Assembly: GCF_029227915.1 (NCBI RefSeq)
Contig: NC_079877.1
Coordinates: forward strand, 20,859,851-20,923,850
Length of the DNA: 64,000 nt
From: Hydractinia symbiolongicarpus
Taxonomy: Eukaryota > Cnidaria > Hydrozoa > Anthoathecata > Hydractiniidae
Direction: 5' to 3'
The notes below the pieces were generated by a model. It was not told where the DNA came from and made no database searches. It saw nothing but the letters and a program-made list of their open reading frames with translations. Every line of letters starts with the position of its first letter. The stretch's first letter is position 1. Of this stretch, positions 45,901 to 60,169 are shown in pieces. The position numbers were made by a program, and so were the translations under genes.

Positions 45901-47297
45901 AAGCCGTAATATGGCTTTTTGAGGCATAATTAAAGCCTTACTCGTAAACTACGTGGTTCCACGTGTCCGCGCAAGTTGCTACTGGTGTGGTACTTGCTGT
46001 TCCAATGGACTACAACGTCCTAAGTTCTTTTCCTTGGGGCCATCACCTATTATCACCTTAACTACGTGCATAGTCTTTTAAAGGCTGTAATGTGGCTTTT
46101 TGCCGCCTAATAAAGGCCTTACACGTACATCAAGTAGTTCCACGAGCCTGCTATGGTATCATTGGTCGAGTCCTTTCAGTTTCCATGGAGTACAATGTGC
46201 CAAGTCGTTTTCCTTGGCGCCTTCTCCTTATATCACCTTCAACTACGCGCATAGCCTTCTAAAATCTGTAACATGGCCTTTTGTGGCGCATTATAGGCCT
46301 TACACGTAAATCACGTGGTTCCACGAGCCTTCGCATGGTAGCATTGGTTTAGTCCTTTCAGTCTCATAAGACTACAACGTCCCAATTCGTTTTCCTTGGC
46401 GCCCTCTCCTTTTATCACAGTCAACTACGTGCATAGCCTTCTAAAAGCCGTAATATGGCTTTTTGCGGCCTAATTAAGGCCTTACTCGTAAATTACGTGG
46501 CTCCAGGAGTCTGCGCATGGTATCATTGGTTTTGTCCTTTCATTCACAATCGAGTACAATGTGCCAAGTCGTTTTCCATGTCACTCTGTCCTTATATCAC
46601 CTTCAACTACGCGCATAGCCTTCTAAAGGCCGTAATATGGCTTTTTGCGCCTAATTAAGGCCTTACTCGTAAACTACGTGGCTCCACGTGTCTGCGCAAG
46701 ATCCCATTGGTGTAGTACTGGCAGTCTCAATAGACTACCACGTCCCAAATTCTTTTCCTTGGAGCCATGGCCTTATATCACCGTCAACTACGTGCATAAC
46801 CTTCTAAAATCTGTAATATGGGCTTTTGCGGTCAAATTAAGGCCTTACTCGTAAATTACGTAGTTCCACGAGACTGCGCATGGTATCATTGTTCTAGTCC
46901 TTTCAGTCTCAATGGAGTACAATGTGACAAGTCATTTTCCTTGGCAGCTTGTCCTTATATCACCTTCAACTACGCGCATAGCCTTCTAAAAGCTGTAACA
47001 TGACCTTTTGCCGCCTAATAAAGGCGTTACACGTAAATCACGTAGTTCCACGAGCCTGCGCATGGTATCATTGGTCTAGCCCTTTCAGTTTTAATGGACT
47101 GCAATGTGCCAAGCCGTTTTCCTTTGCTCCATGGCCTTATATCACCGTCAACTACGCTCATAGCCTTTTAAAGGCTGTAATATGGCCTTTTGTCGCGCAA
47201 TAAATGCCTTACATCTAAAAAACGTGGTTCCACGAGCCTGCGTATTGTATCATTGGATTAGTCCTTTCAGTCTCAATGGACTACAACGTCCCAAGTC
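36980..47297 (+). repeat. Higher-order repeat: 14-mer of about 2543 bp, later 13-mer, four copies
   Basis: Landmarks recur at 37011, 39553, 42096 and 44457: periods 2542, 2543 and 2361. The first two units hold 14 monomers; the third lacks one by fusion of two adjacent monomers near 44125-44145. The fourth copy jumps near 46818 back to an earlier position in the unit and ends near 47297. Copies differ only by scattered single bases over kilobases, so this is the most homogeneous and probably youngest part of the array. Confidence 0.9.
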
Positions 47298-50200
47298 GTT
47301 CTCCTTGGAGCCATTACGTTATATCTTCGTCAACTACGTGTATAGCCTTCCATAATCCGTAATATGGCCTTTTGCGGCCTAATTAAAGCCTTACTCGAAA
47401 ATTACGTGGCTCCACGTGTCCGCGCAAGATCCTTTTGGTGCAGTCCTTGCAGTCTCAAAGGAGTACCACGTCCCAAGTTCTATTCCTTGGGGCGATGACC
47501 TAATATCACCTTCAGCTACGTGCATAGCCTTTAAAAGCTGTAATATGGCCTTTTGCCGCCCGATAAAGGTTTTACACGTAAATCACGTAGTTCCACGAGC
47601 GTATGCATGGTATCATTGGTCTAGTCTGTTTAGTCTCAATGGACTAAAATGTCCCAAGTCTATTCCCTTGAAGCCATGGCCTTATATCACCGTCAACTAC
47701 GTGCATAGCCTTCTAAAATCTGTAATATGGCTTTTTGCGGCCTAATTAAGGCCTTACACGTAAATTACGTAGTTCCACGAGACTGCGCATGGTATCATTG
47801 TTTTAGTCCTTTCAGTCTCAATGGAGTACAATATGCGAAGTCATTTTCCTTTGAGCCATGGCCTTATATCATCTGCAACTACGCCCGTAACCTTCTAAAA
47901 GCTGTAACATGGTTTTTCGCGGAGTATTTAAGGCCCTTCGGTTATATTGCGTGTTTCCACGTGTCCGCAAAGGTCGCCATGCGTATACTCCTTGCAGTCT
48001 CAATGGACTACAACTGCCCATGTTGCTTTCTATGGCGCCATGGCCTTACAGCAACGTCAATTACGCGCATAGCCTTCTAAAATCTGTAACATGGCCTTTT
48101 GCCGCCTAATCAAGGCTTTACTCGTAAATTACCTAGTTCCACGAGGCTGCGCATGGTATCATTTCTCTATTCTTTGTAGTGTCAATGGACTACAACGTCC
48201 CAAGCCGTTTTTCTTGGACCCATGACCTAATATCACCTTCAACTGCGCGCATAGCCTTCTATAAGCCGTAATATGACCTTCGCTTATATTACGTGGTTCC
48301 ACGTGTCCGCACATGTCGCCATGGGTATAGTTCTTGTAGTCTCAATGGACTACAACGTTCCATGCCGTATTCCTTGGCGCTTTGACCTAACATCACCCTT
48401 AACTACGTGTATAGACTTCTAAAACTGGTATATGGCCTTTTGCCGCCTATCAAAGGCTTTACACGTAAATCACGTGGTTCCACGAGCCTGCATATGGTAT
48501 CATTGGTCTAGTCTTCTCAGTTTCAATGGAGTACAGTGTGCCAAGTCGATTTCCTAGGCGCCCTGTCCTTATATCACTGTCAACTACGTGCAGAGGCATA
48601 ATTAAGGCCTTACTCGTAAATTACTTAGTTCCACGAGGCTGCGCATGGTATCATTGTTCTAGTCCTTTCAGTCTCAATGGGGTACACTGTACCAAGTCCT
48701 TCTCCTTGGCGCCCTGTCCTTATATCACCTTCAACTACGCGCATAGCCTTCTAAAAGCTGTAACATGGCCTTTTACGGAATAATTGAGGCCCTTTGCTTA
48801 TATTGCGTGGTTCCATTTGTCCGCACAGGTCGCCATGGGTAAAGTCCTTGCAGTCTCAATGAACTACAACTTCCCATGTTGCTTTCTATGGCGCCATGGC
48901 CTTATAGCAACGTCAATTACGCGCATAGCCTTCTAAAGGCTGTAATATAGCCTTCTGACGCTTAATTAAGGCCTTACTCGTAAATTACGTACTTCCACGA
49001 GACTGTGCATGGTATCATTGGTGTAGTCCTTGTAGTCTCAATGGACTACAACGTTCCATGCCGTATTCTTTGGCGCCATGACCTAATATCACCTTCAACT
49101 ACGTGCATAGCCTTCTAAAACTGTTATATGGCGTTTTGCCGCATAATAAAAGCCTTACACGTAAATCACGTGGTTCCACGAGCATGCATATGGTGTCATT
49201 GGTCTAGTCCTTTCAGTTTCAATGGAGTACAATGTGCCAAGTCGTTTTCCTAGGCGCCCTGTCCTTATATCACAGTCAACTACGTGCAGAGGCATAATTA
49301 AGGCCTTACTCGTAAATTACGTGCTTCCACGTGTCAGCGAAAGTTGCTATTGGTGTAGTCCTTGCAGTCTCAACAGACTACCACATCCTAAGTTCTTTTC
49401 CCTTGGGCCATGACCTAATATCACCTTCAACTACGTGCATAGCCTTCTAAAACTGTTAAATGGCGTTTTGCCGCATAATAAAAGCCTTACACGTAAATCA
49501 CGTGGTTCCACGAGCCTGCATATGGTATCATTGGTCTAGTCCTTTCAGTTTCAATGGAGTACAATGTGCCAAGTCGTTTTCCTTGCCGCCCTGTCCTTAT
49601 ATCACAGTCAACTACGTGCATAGCCTTCTAAAAGCCGTAATATGGCTTTTTGAGCCATAATTAAGGCCTTACTCGTAAACTACGTGGTTCCACGTGTCCG
49701 GGCAAGTTCTCTACTGGTGTAGTACTTGCTGTTTCAATGGACTTACACGTCCCAAATTATTTTCCTTTGGGTCAACACCTAATATCACCTTAACTACGTG
49801 CATAGTCTTTTAAAGGCTGTAATGTGGCTTTTTGCCGCCTAATAAAGGCCTCACACGTAAATCACGTAGTTCCACAAGGTTGTACATGGTATTATTGGTC
49901 TAGTCCTTTCAGTCTCAATGGAGTACAACGTCCCAAGTCGTTTTCCTTGGCGCCCTTTCCTTATATCACAGTCAACTATGTGCATAGCCTTCTAAAGGCC
50001 ATAGTATGGCTTTTTGCGGCCTAATTAAGGCCTCACTCGTAAATTCCGTGGCTTCACGTGTCCGCCCAAGATTCCATTGGTGTAGTCCTTGCAGCCTCAA
50101 TGGAATACCATGTCCCAAGTTCTTTTCCTTGGAGCCATGGCTTTATACCACCGTCCACTACGTGCATAGCCTTCTAAAATCTGTAATATGACCTTTTGCG

Positions 50201-53200
50201 GCCAAATTAAGGCCTTACACGTATATCACGTAGTTCCAGGAGCCTGTGCATGGTATCATTGGTTTTGTCCTTTCAGTCTCAATGGACTAGAACGTCCCAA
50301 GTCGTTTTCCTTGGCGGCCTCTCCTTATATCACAGTCAACTACGTGCGTAGCCTTCTAAAAGCCGTAATATGGCTTTTTGAGGCATAATTAAAGCCTTAC
50401 TCGTAAACTACGTGGTTCCACGTGTCCGCGCAAGTTGCCACTGGTGTAGTACTTGCTGTTTCAATGGACTACAACGTCCTAAGTTCTTTTCCTTGGGGCC
50501 ATCACCTAATATCACCTCAACTACGTGCATAGTCTTTTAAAGGCTGTAATGTGGCTTTTTGCCGCCTAATAAAGGCCTTACACGTACATCAAGTAGTTCC
50601 ACGAGCCTGCTATGGTATCATTGGTCGAGTCCTTTCAGTTTCAATGGAGTACAATGTGCCAAGTCGTTTTCCTTGGCGCCTTCTCCTTATATCACCTTCA
50701 ACTACGCGCATAGCCTTCTAAAATCTGTAACATGGCCTTTTGTCGCGCAATATAGGCCTTACACGTAAATCACGTGGTTCCACGAGCCTTCGCATGGTAG
50801 CATTGGTTTAGTCCTTTCAGTCTCTTAAGAGTACAACGTCCCAATTCGTTTTCCTTGGCGCCCTCTCCTTATATCACAGTCAACTACGTGCATAGCCTTC
50901 TAAAAGCCGTAATATGGCCTTTTGCGGCCTAATTGAGGCCTTACTCGTAAATTACGTGGCTCCAGGAGTCTGCGCATGGTATCATTGGTTTCGTCCTTTC
51001 AGTCACAATCGATTACAATGTGCCAAGTCGTTTTCCATGTCACCCTGTCCTTATATCACCTTCAACTGCGCGCATAGCCTTCTAAAGGCCGTAATATGGC
51101 TTTTTGCGGCCTAATTAAGGCCTTACTCGTAAATTACGTGACTCCACATGTCCGCCCAAGATTCCATTGGTGTAGTCCTTACAATCTCAATGGACTACCA
51201 CGTCCTTAGTTTTTTTCCTTGGGTCCATGACCTAATATCACCTTTAACTACGCGCAAGCCTTCTAAAAGCTGTAATATGGCCTGTTGCCGCCCAATAAAG
51301 GCCTTACACGTATATAACGTAGTTCCAGGAGCCTGTACATGGTATCATTGGTTTCGTCCTTTCAGTCTCAATGGACTACAACGTCCCAAGTCGTTTTCCT
51401 TGGCGGCCTCTCCTTATATAACAGTCAACTACGTGCGTAGCCTTCTAAAGGCCGTAATATGGCTTTTTGCGGCATATTTAAAGCGTTACTCGTAAACTAC
51501 GTGGCTCCACGTGTCTGCGCAAGATCCCATTGGTGTAGTCCTTGCAGTCTCAATGGAGTACCACGTCCCAAGTTCTTTTCCTTGTGGCCATGACCTAATA
51601 TCACCTTAAGCTAGGCGCATAGCCTTTAAAAGCTGTAATATGGCCTTTTGCAGCCCGATAAAGGTTTTACACGTAAATCACGTAGTTCCACGAGCGTATG
51701 CATGGTATCATTGGTCAGTCCTTTTAGTCTCAATGGACTAAAACGTCCCAAGTCAATTCCCTTGGATCCATGGCCTTATATCACCGTCAACTACGCGCAT
51801 AGCCTTCTAAAAGCTGTAACATGGCCTTTTGCCGCCTAATAAAGGCGTTACACGTAAATCACGTAGCTCCACGAGCCTGCGCATGGTATCATTGGTCTAG
51901 CCCTTTCAGTTTTAATGGACTGCAATGTGCCAAGCCGTTTTCCTTTGCTCCACTGCCTTATATCACCGTCAACTACGCTCATAGCCTTCTAAAGGCTGTA
52001 ATATGGCCTTTTGTCGCGCAGTAAAGGCCTTACATCTAAAAAACGTGTTTCCACGAGCCTGCGCATTGTATCATTGGATTAGTCCTTTCAGTCTCAATGG
52101 ACTACAACGTCCCAAGTCATTTTCCTTGTAGCCATGGCCTTATATCACCGTCAAATACGCGCACGGATTTCTAAAATCTGTAATATGACCTTTTGCGGAC
52201 GAGTTAAGGCCTTACTCCTAAAGTACGTGGCTCCACGTGTCTGTTAGAGTTGCCATTGGTATAGTTCTTGTAGTCTCAATGCATTACAACGTTCCATGCT
52301 GTATTCCTTTGCGCCATGACCTAATATCACCTCCAACTACGCGCATAGACTTCTAAAACTGTTATATGGCCTTTTGCCGCCTAACAAAGGCCTTACACGT
52401 AAATCACGTGGTTCCACAAGCTTGCGTATGGTATTATTGATCCAGTCCTTTCAGTCTCAATGGACTACAATGTCCCAAGTCGTTTTCCTTGGCGCCCTGT
52501 CTTTATATCACAGTCAACTACGTGCATAGCCTTCTAAAAGTCGTAATATGGCTTTTTGAGGCATAATTAAAGCCTTACTCGTAAACTACGTGGTTCCACG
52601 TGTCCGCGCAAGTTGCTACTGGTGTAGTACTTGCTGTCTCAATGGACTACAACGTTCTAAGTTCTTTTCCTTGGGGCCATCACCTAATATCACCTCAACT
52701 ACGTGCATAGTCTTTTAAAGGCTGTAATGTGGCTTTTTGCCGCCTAATAAAGGCCTTACACGTACATCAAGTAGTTCCACGAGCCTGCTATGGTATCATT
52801 GGTCGAGTCCTTTCAGTTTCAATGGAGTACAATGTGCCAAGTCGTTTTCCTTGGCGCCTACTCCTTATATCACCTTCAACTACGCGCATAGCCTTCTAAA
52901 ATCTGTAACATGGCCTTTTGTCGCGCAATATAGGCCTTACACGTAAATCACGTGGTTCCACGAGCCTTCGCATGGTAGCATTGGTTTAGTCCTTTCAGTC
53001 TCATAAGACTACAACGTCCCAATTCGTTTTCCTTGGCGCCCTCTCCTTATATCACAGTCAACTACGTGCATAGCCTTCTAAAAGCCGTAATATGGCTTTT
53101 TGCGGCCTAATTAAGGCCATACTCGTAAATTACGTGACTCCACATGTCCGCCCAAGATTCCATTGGTGTAGTCCTTGCAATCTCAATGGACTACCCCGTC

Positions 53201-55271
53201 CCTAGTTTTTTTCCTTGGGTCCATGACCTAATATCACCATTAACTACGCGCAAGTCTTCTAAAAGCTGTAATATGGCCTGTTGCCGCCCAATAAAGGCCT
53301 TACACGTATATCACGTAGTTCCAGGAGCCTGTACATGGTATCATTGGTTTCGTCCTTTCAGTCTCAATGGACTACAACGTCCCAAGTCTTTTTCCTTACC
53401 GGCCTCTCCTTATATCACAGTCAACAACGTGCGTAGCCTTCTAAAAGCCGTAATATGGTTTTTTGCGGCATAATTAAAGCCTTACTCGTAAACTACGTGG
53501 CTCCACGTGTCTGCGCAAAATCCCATTGGTGTAGTCCTGGCAGTCTCAATAGACTACCACGTCCCAAATTCTTTTCCTTGGAGCCATGGCCTTATATCAC
53601 CGTCAACTACGTGCATAACCTTCTAAAATCTGTAATATGGCTTTTTGCAGCCAAATTAAAGCCTTACTCGTAAATTGCGTATTTCCACTAAGCTGCGCAT
53701 GGTATCATTGGTCTAGTCCTTTCAGTCTCCATGGAGTACAATGTGCCAAGTCGTTTTCCATGGCGCCCTGTCTTTATATCACCTTCAACTACGCGCATAG
53801 CCTTCTAAAGGCTGTAATATGGCCTTTTGTCGCGCAATAAAACCTTACACGTAAATCACGCGGTTCCACGAGCCTGCGCATGGTATCATTGGTTTAGTCC
53901 TTTCAGTCTCAATGGACTACAACGTCCTAAGTTGTATTCCTTGGCGCCCTCTCCTTATATCACAGTCAACTACGTGCATAGCCTTCTAAAGGCCGTAATA
54001 TGGCTTTTTGCGGCGTAATTAAGGCCTTACTCGTAAACTACGTGGTTCCACGTGTCCGCAGTAGTTGCCATTGGTGCCGTAGTCGCAGTCTCAATGGACT
54101 ACCACGTCCCACGTTTTTTTCCTTGGGGCCATGACCTAATATCACCTTCAACTACGCGCATAGCCTTCTAAAAGCTGTAATATGGCCTGTTGCCGCCCAA
54201 TAAAGGCCTTACACGTATATCACGTAGTTCCAGGAGCCTGTACATGGTATCATTAGTTTCTCTCTTTCAGTTTCAATGGACTACAACGTCCCAAGTCTTT
54301 TTCCTTAGCGCCTCTCCTTATATCACAGTCAACTACGTGCGTAGCCTTCTAAAAGCCGTAATATGTTTTTTTGCGGCATAATAAAAGCCTTACTCGTAAA
54401 CTACGTGGCTCCACGTGTCTGCGCAAGATCCCATTGGTGTAGTACTGGCAGTCTCAATAGACTACCACGTCCCAAATTTTTTTCCTTGGAGCCATGGCCT
54501 TATATCACCGTCAACTACGTGCATAACCTTCTAAAATCTGTAATATGGCCTTTTGCGGTCAAATTAAGGCCTTACTCGTAAATTGCGTAGTTCCACTAGG
54601 CTGCGCATGGTATCATTGGTCTAGTCCTTTCAGTCTCAATGGAGTAAAATGTGCCAAGTCGTTTTCCTTGGCGCCCTGTCCTTATATCACCTTCAACTAC
54701 GCGCATAGCTTTCTAAAAGCTGTAACATGGCCTTTTACCGAATAATAAAGGCTTTACACTTAAATCACGTGGTTCCACAAGCCTGCCCATGGTACTATTG
54801 GTCTAGTCCTTTCATTCTCAATGGACTACAACGTCCCAAGTCGTTCTCCTTGGAGCCATTGCGTTATATCTTAGTCAACTACGTGTATAGCCTTCTATAA
54901 TCCGTAATATGGCCTTTTGCGGCCTAATTAAAGCCTTACTCGTAAATTACGTGGCTCCACGTTTCCGCGCAAGATCCCTTTGGTGTAGTCCTTGCAGTCT
55001 CAAAGGAGTACCACGTCCCAAGTTCTTTTCCTTGGGGCGATGACCTAATATCACCTTCAGCTAGGCGCATAGCCCTTAAAAGCTGTAATATGGCCTTTTG
55101 CCGCCCGATAAAGGTTTTACACGTAAATCACGTAGTTCCACGAGCGTATGCATGGTATCACTGGTCTAGTCTGTTTAGTCTCAATGGACTAAAACGTCCC
55201 AAGTCTATTCCCTTGAAGCCATGGCTTTATATCACCGTCAACTACGTGCATAGCCTTCTAAAATCTGTAAT

Positions 55272-58200
55272 ATGGTTTTGTGCGGCCTAATTAATGCCTT
55301 ACACGTATATCACGTAGTTCCAGGAGCCTGTACATGGTATCATTGGTTTCGTCCTTTCAGTCTCAATGGACTACAACGTCCCAAGTCTTTTTCCTTACCG
55401 GCCTCTCCTTATATCACAGTCAACAACGTGCGTAGCCTTCTAAAAGCCGTAATATGGTTTTTTGCGGCATAATTAAAGCCTTACTCGTAAACTACGTGGC
55501 TCCACGTGTCTGCTCAAAATCCCATTGGTGTAGTCCTGGCAGTCTCAATAGACTACCACGTCCCAAATTCTTTTCCTTGGAGCCATGGCCTTATATCACC
55601 GTCAACTACGTGCATAACCTTCTAAAATCTGTAATATGGCTTTTTGCGGCCAAATTAAGGCCTTACTCGTAAACTGCGTAGTTTCACTAAGCTGGGCATG
55701 GTATCATTGGTCTAGTCCTTTCAGTCTCCATGGAGTACAATGTGACAAGTCATTTTCCTTAGCGGCCTCTCCTTATATCACAGTCAACAACGTGCGTAGC
55801 CTTCTAAAAGCCGTAATATGGTTTTTTGCGGCATAATTAAAGCCTTACTCGTAAACTACGTAGTTCCACGAGCCTGCGCATGGTATCATTGGTTTAGTCC
55901 TTTCAGTCTCAATGGACTACAATGTCCTAAGTTGTATTCCTTGGGGCCTTCTCCTTATATCACAGTCAACTACGTGCATAGCCTTCTAAAGGCCGTAATA
56001 TGGCTTTTTGCGGCGTAATTAAGGCCTTACTCGTAAACTACGTGGTTCCACGTGTCCGCAGTAGTTGCCATTGGTGCCGTAGTCGCAGTCTCAATGGACT
56101 ACCACGTCCCACGTTTTTTTCCTTGGGGCCATGACCTAATATCACCTTCAACTACGCGCATAGCCTTCTAAAAGCTGTAATATGGCCTGTTGCCGCCCAA
56201 TAAAGGCCTTACACGTATATCACGTAGTTCCAGGAGCCTGTACATGGTATCATTGGTTTCGTCCTTTCAGTCTCAATGGACTACAACGTCCCAAGTCTTT
56301 TTCCTTAGCGGCCTCTCCTTATATCACAGTCAACAACGTGCGTAGCCTTCTAAAAGCCGTAATATGGTTTTTTGCGGCATAATTAAAGCCTTACTCGTAA
56401 ACTACGTGGCTCCACGTGTCTGCGCAAAATCCCATTGGTGTAGTCCTGGCAGTCTCAATAGACTACCACGTCCCAAATTCTTTTCCTTGGAGCCATGGCC
56501 TTATATCACCGTCAACTACGTGCATAACCTTCTAAAATCTGTAATATGGCTTTTTGCAGCCAAATTAAGGCCTTACTCGTAAATTGCGTAGTTCCACTAG
56601 GCTGCGCATGGTATCATTGGTCTAGTCCTTTCAGTCTCCATGGAGTACAATGTGCCAAGTCGTTTTCCATGGCGGCCTGTCTTTATATCACCTTCAACTA
56701 CGCGCATAGCCTTCTAAAGGCTGTAATATGGCCTTTTGTCGCGCAATAAAACCTTACACGTAAATCACGCGGTTCCACGAGCCTGCGCATGGTATCATTG
56801 CTTTAGTCCTTTCAGTCTCAATGGACTACAACGTCCTAAGTTGTATTCCTTGGCGCCCTCTCCTTATATCACAGTCAACTACGTGCATAGCCTTCTAAAG
56901 GCCGTAATATGGCTTTTTGCGGCGTAATTAAGGCCTTACTCGTGAACTACGTGGTTCCACGTGTCCGCAGTAGTTGCCATTGGTGCCGTAGTCGCAGTCT
57001 CAATGGACTACCACGTCCCACGTTTTTTTCCTTGGGGCCATGACCTAATATCACCTTCAACTACGCGCATAGCCTTCTAAAAGCTGTAATATGGCCTGTT
57101 GCCGCCCAATAAAGGCCTTACACGTATATCACGTAGTTCCAGGAGCCTGTACATGGTATCATTGGTTTCGTCCTTTCAGTTTCAATGGACTACAACGTCC
57201 CAAGTCTTTTTCCTTAGCGGCCTCTCCTTATATCACAGTCAACAACGTGCGTAGCCTTCTAAAAGCCGTAATATGGTTTTTTGCGGCATAATTAAAGCCT
57301 TACTCGTAAACTACGTGGCTCCACGTGTCTGCGCAAAATCCCATTGGTGTAGTCCTGGCAGTCTCAATAGACTACCACGTCCCAAATTCTTTTCCTTGGA
57401 GCCATGGCCTTATATCACCGTCAACTACGTGCATAACCTTCTAAAATCTGTAATATGGCTTTTTGCGGCCAAATTAAGGCCTTACTCGTAAACTGCGTAG
57501 TTCCACTAAGCTGGGCATGGTATCATTGGTCTAGTCCTTTCAGTCTCCATGGAGTACAATGTGACAAGTCATTTTCCTTAGCGGCCTCTCCTTATATCAC
57601 AGTCAACAACGTGCGTAGCCTTCTAAAAGCCGTAATATGGTTTTTTGCGGCATAATTAAAGCCTTACTCGTAAACTACGTAGTTCCACGAGCCTGCGCAT
57701 GGTATCATTGGTTTAGTCCTTTCAGTCTCAATGGACTACAATGTCCTAAGTTGTATTCCTTGGGGCCTTCTCCTTATATCACAGTCAACTACGTGCATAG
57801 CCTTCTAAAGGCCGTAATATGGCTTTTTGCGGCGTAATTAAGGCCTTACTCGTAAACTACGTGGTTCCACGTGTCCGCAGTAGTTGCCATTGGTGCCGTA
57901 GTCGCAGTCTCAATGGACTACCACGTCCCACGTTTTTTTCCTTGGGGCCATGACCTAATATCACCTTCAACTACGCGCATAGCCTTCTAAAAGCTGTAAT
58001 ATGGCCTGTTGCCGCCCAATAAAGGCCTTACACGTATATCACGTAGTTCCAGGAGCCTGTACATGGTATCATTGGTTTCGTCCTTTCAGTCTCAATGGAC
58101 TACAACGTCCCAAGTCTTTTTCGTTAGCGGCCTCTCCTTATATCACAGTCAACAACGTGCGTAGCCTTTTAAAAGCCGTAATATGGTTTTTTGCGGCATA

Positions 58201-58450
58201 ATTAAAGCCTTACTCGTAAACTACGTAGCTCCACGTGTCTGCGCAAAATCCCATTGGTGTAGTCCTGGCAGTCTCAATAGACTACCACGTCCCAAATTCT
58301 TTTCCTTGGAGCCATGGCCTTATATCACCGTCAACTACGTGCATAACCTTCTAAAATCTGTAATATGGCTTTTTGCGGCCAAATTAAGGCCTTACTCGTA
58401 AATTGCGTAGTTCCACTAGGCTGCGCATGGTATCATTGGTCTAGTCCTTT
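55272..58450 (+). repeat. Higher-order repeat: 5-mer of about 910 bp nested in a 10-mer of 1819 bp
   Basis: Landmarks recur at 55272, 56182, 57091 and 58001. Units 1 and 3 share a variant third and fourth monomer (55636 and 57455; 55818 and 57637) that unit 2 lacks, so the true period is 10 monomers, 1819 bp, formed by duplicating and diverging a 5-mer. A related single unit lies near 53273-54363. The last copy breaks off near 58450. Confidence 0.85.
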
Positions 58451-60169
58451 CAGTCTCCATGGAGTACAATGTGTCAAGTCATTTTCCTTGGCAGCCTGTC
58501 CTTATATCACCTTCAACTACGCGCATAGCCTTCTAAAAGCTGTAACATGGCCTTTTGCCGATAATAAAGGCTTTACACGTAAATCACGTAGTTCCACGAG
58601 TCTGCGCATGTTATCATTGGTCTAGCCCTTTCATTCTCAATGGACTGCAACGTGCCAAGTCGTTTTCTTTTGCTCCATGGCTTTATATCACACTTAACTA
58701 CGCAAATAGCCTTTTAAAATCTGTAATATGGCTTTTTGAGGCATAATTAAGGCCTTACTCGTAAACTACGTGGTTCCACGTGTCCGCGCAAGTTGCTACT
58801 GGTGTAGTACTTGCTGTTTCAATGGACTACAACGTCCTAAGTTCTTTTCCTTGGGGCCATCACCTATTATCACCTTAACTACGTGCATAGTCTTTTAAAG
58901 GCTGTAATGTGGCTTTTTGCCGCCTAATAAAGGCCTTACACGTACATCAAGTAGTTCCACGAGCCTGCTATGGTATCATTGGTCGAGTCCGTTCAGTTTC
59001 AATGGAGTACAATGTGCCAAGTCGTTTTCCTTGGCGCCTTCTCCTTATATCACCTTCAACTACGCGCATAGCCTTCTAAAATCTGTAACATGGCCTTTTG
59101 TCGCGCAATATAGGCCTTACACGTAAATCACGTGGTTCCACGAGCCTTCGCATGGTAGCATTGGTTTAGTCCTTTCAGTCTCTTAAGACTACAACGTCCC
59201 AATTCGTTTTCCTTGGCGCCCTCTCCTTATATCACAGTCAACTACGTGCATAGCCTTCTAAAAGCCGTAATATGGCTTTTTGCGGCCTAATTAAGGCCTT
59301 ACTCGTAAATTACGTGGCTCCAGGAGTCTGCGCATGGTATCGTTGGTTTTGTCTTTTCACTCTCAATGGACTACAATGTCCCAAGTCGTTTTCCTTGGCG
59401 CCCTCTCCTTATACCACAGTCAACTACGTGCATAGCCTTCTAAAAGCCGTAATATGGCTTTTTGCGGCATAATTAAGGCCTTACTCGCAAACTACGTGGT
59501 TCCACGAGGCTGCACATGGCATCATTGGCCTAGCCTCTTCATTCTTAATGGAGTACAATGTGCCAAGTCGATTTCCTTGGCGCCCTGTTCTTATATCACC
59601 TTCAACTACGGGCATAGCCTTCTAAAATCTGTAACATGGCCCTTTGCCGCCTAATAAAGGCTTTACTCGTAAATTACGCAGTTTCTCGAGCCTGCGCATG
59701 GTATCATTGGTCTAGTCTTTTCAGTCTCAATGGACTACAACGTCCCAAGTTGTTTTCCTTGGCGCCCTCTCCTTATATCACAGTCAACTACGCGCATAGC
59801 TTTCTAAAAGCTGTAATATGGCCTTTTGCGGCGCAATTACGGCCTTACTCGTAAATCACGTGGTTCCACAAACCTGCGCATGGTATGATTGGTCTTGTCT
59901 TTTCACTCTCAATGGACTACAATGTCCCAAGTCGTTTTTCTTGGCGCCCTCTAATTATACCACAGTCAACTACGTGCATAGCCTCCTAAAAGCCGTAATA
60001 TGGCTTTTTGCGGCGTAATTAAGACCTTACTTGTAAACTACGTGGTTCCACGAGGCTGCACATGGCATCATTGGTTTAGTCCTTTCAGTCTCAATGGACT
60101 ACAACGTCGCAAGTCGTGTTCCTTAGCGCCTTCTCCTTATACCACAGTCAACTACGTGCATAGCCTTCT

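Larger units (their letters stand above)
18215..49289 (+). repeat. Nine shortened monomers (about 151 bp) with the same 31-bp deletion
   Basis: At 18214/18215, 19272/19273, 22310/22311, 25728/25729, 33288/33289, 34689/34690, 35385/35386, 48592/48593 and 49288/49289, GTGCA is followed directly by GAGG(C/A)ATAATTAA. The roughly 31 bases normally between, which hold the AAAAGCC/GGCTTTT hairpin, are missing. All nine share other markers (most have CCTAGGCGCCCTG), so one deletion spread by amplification. Confidence 0.8.
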
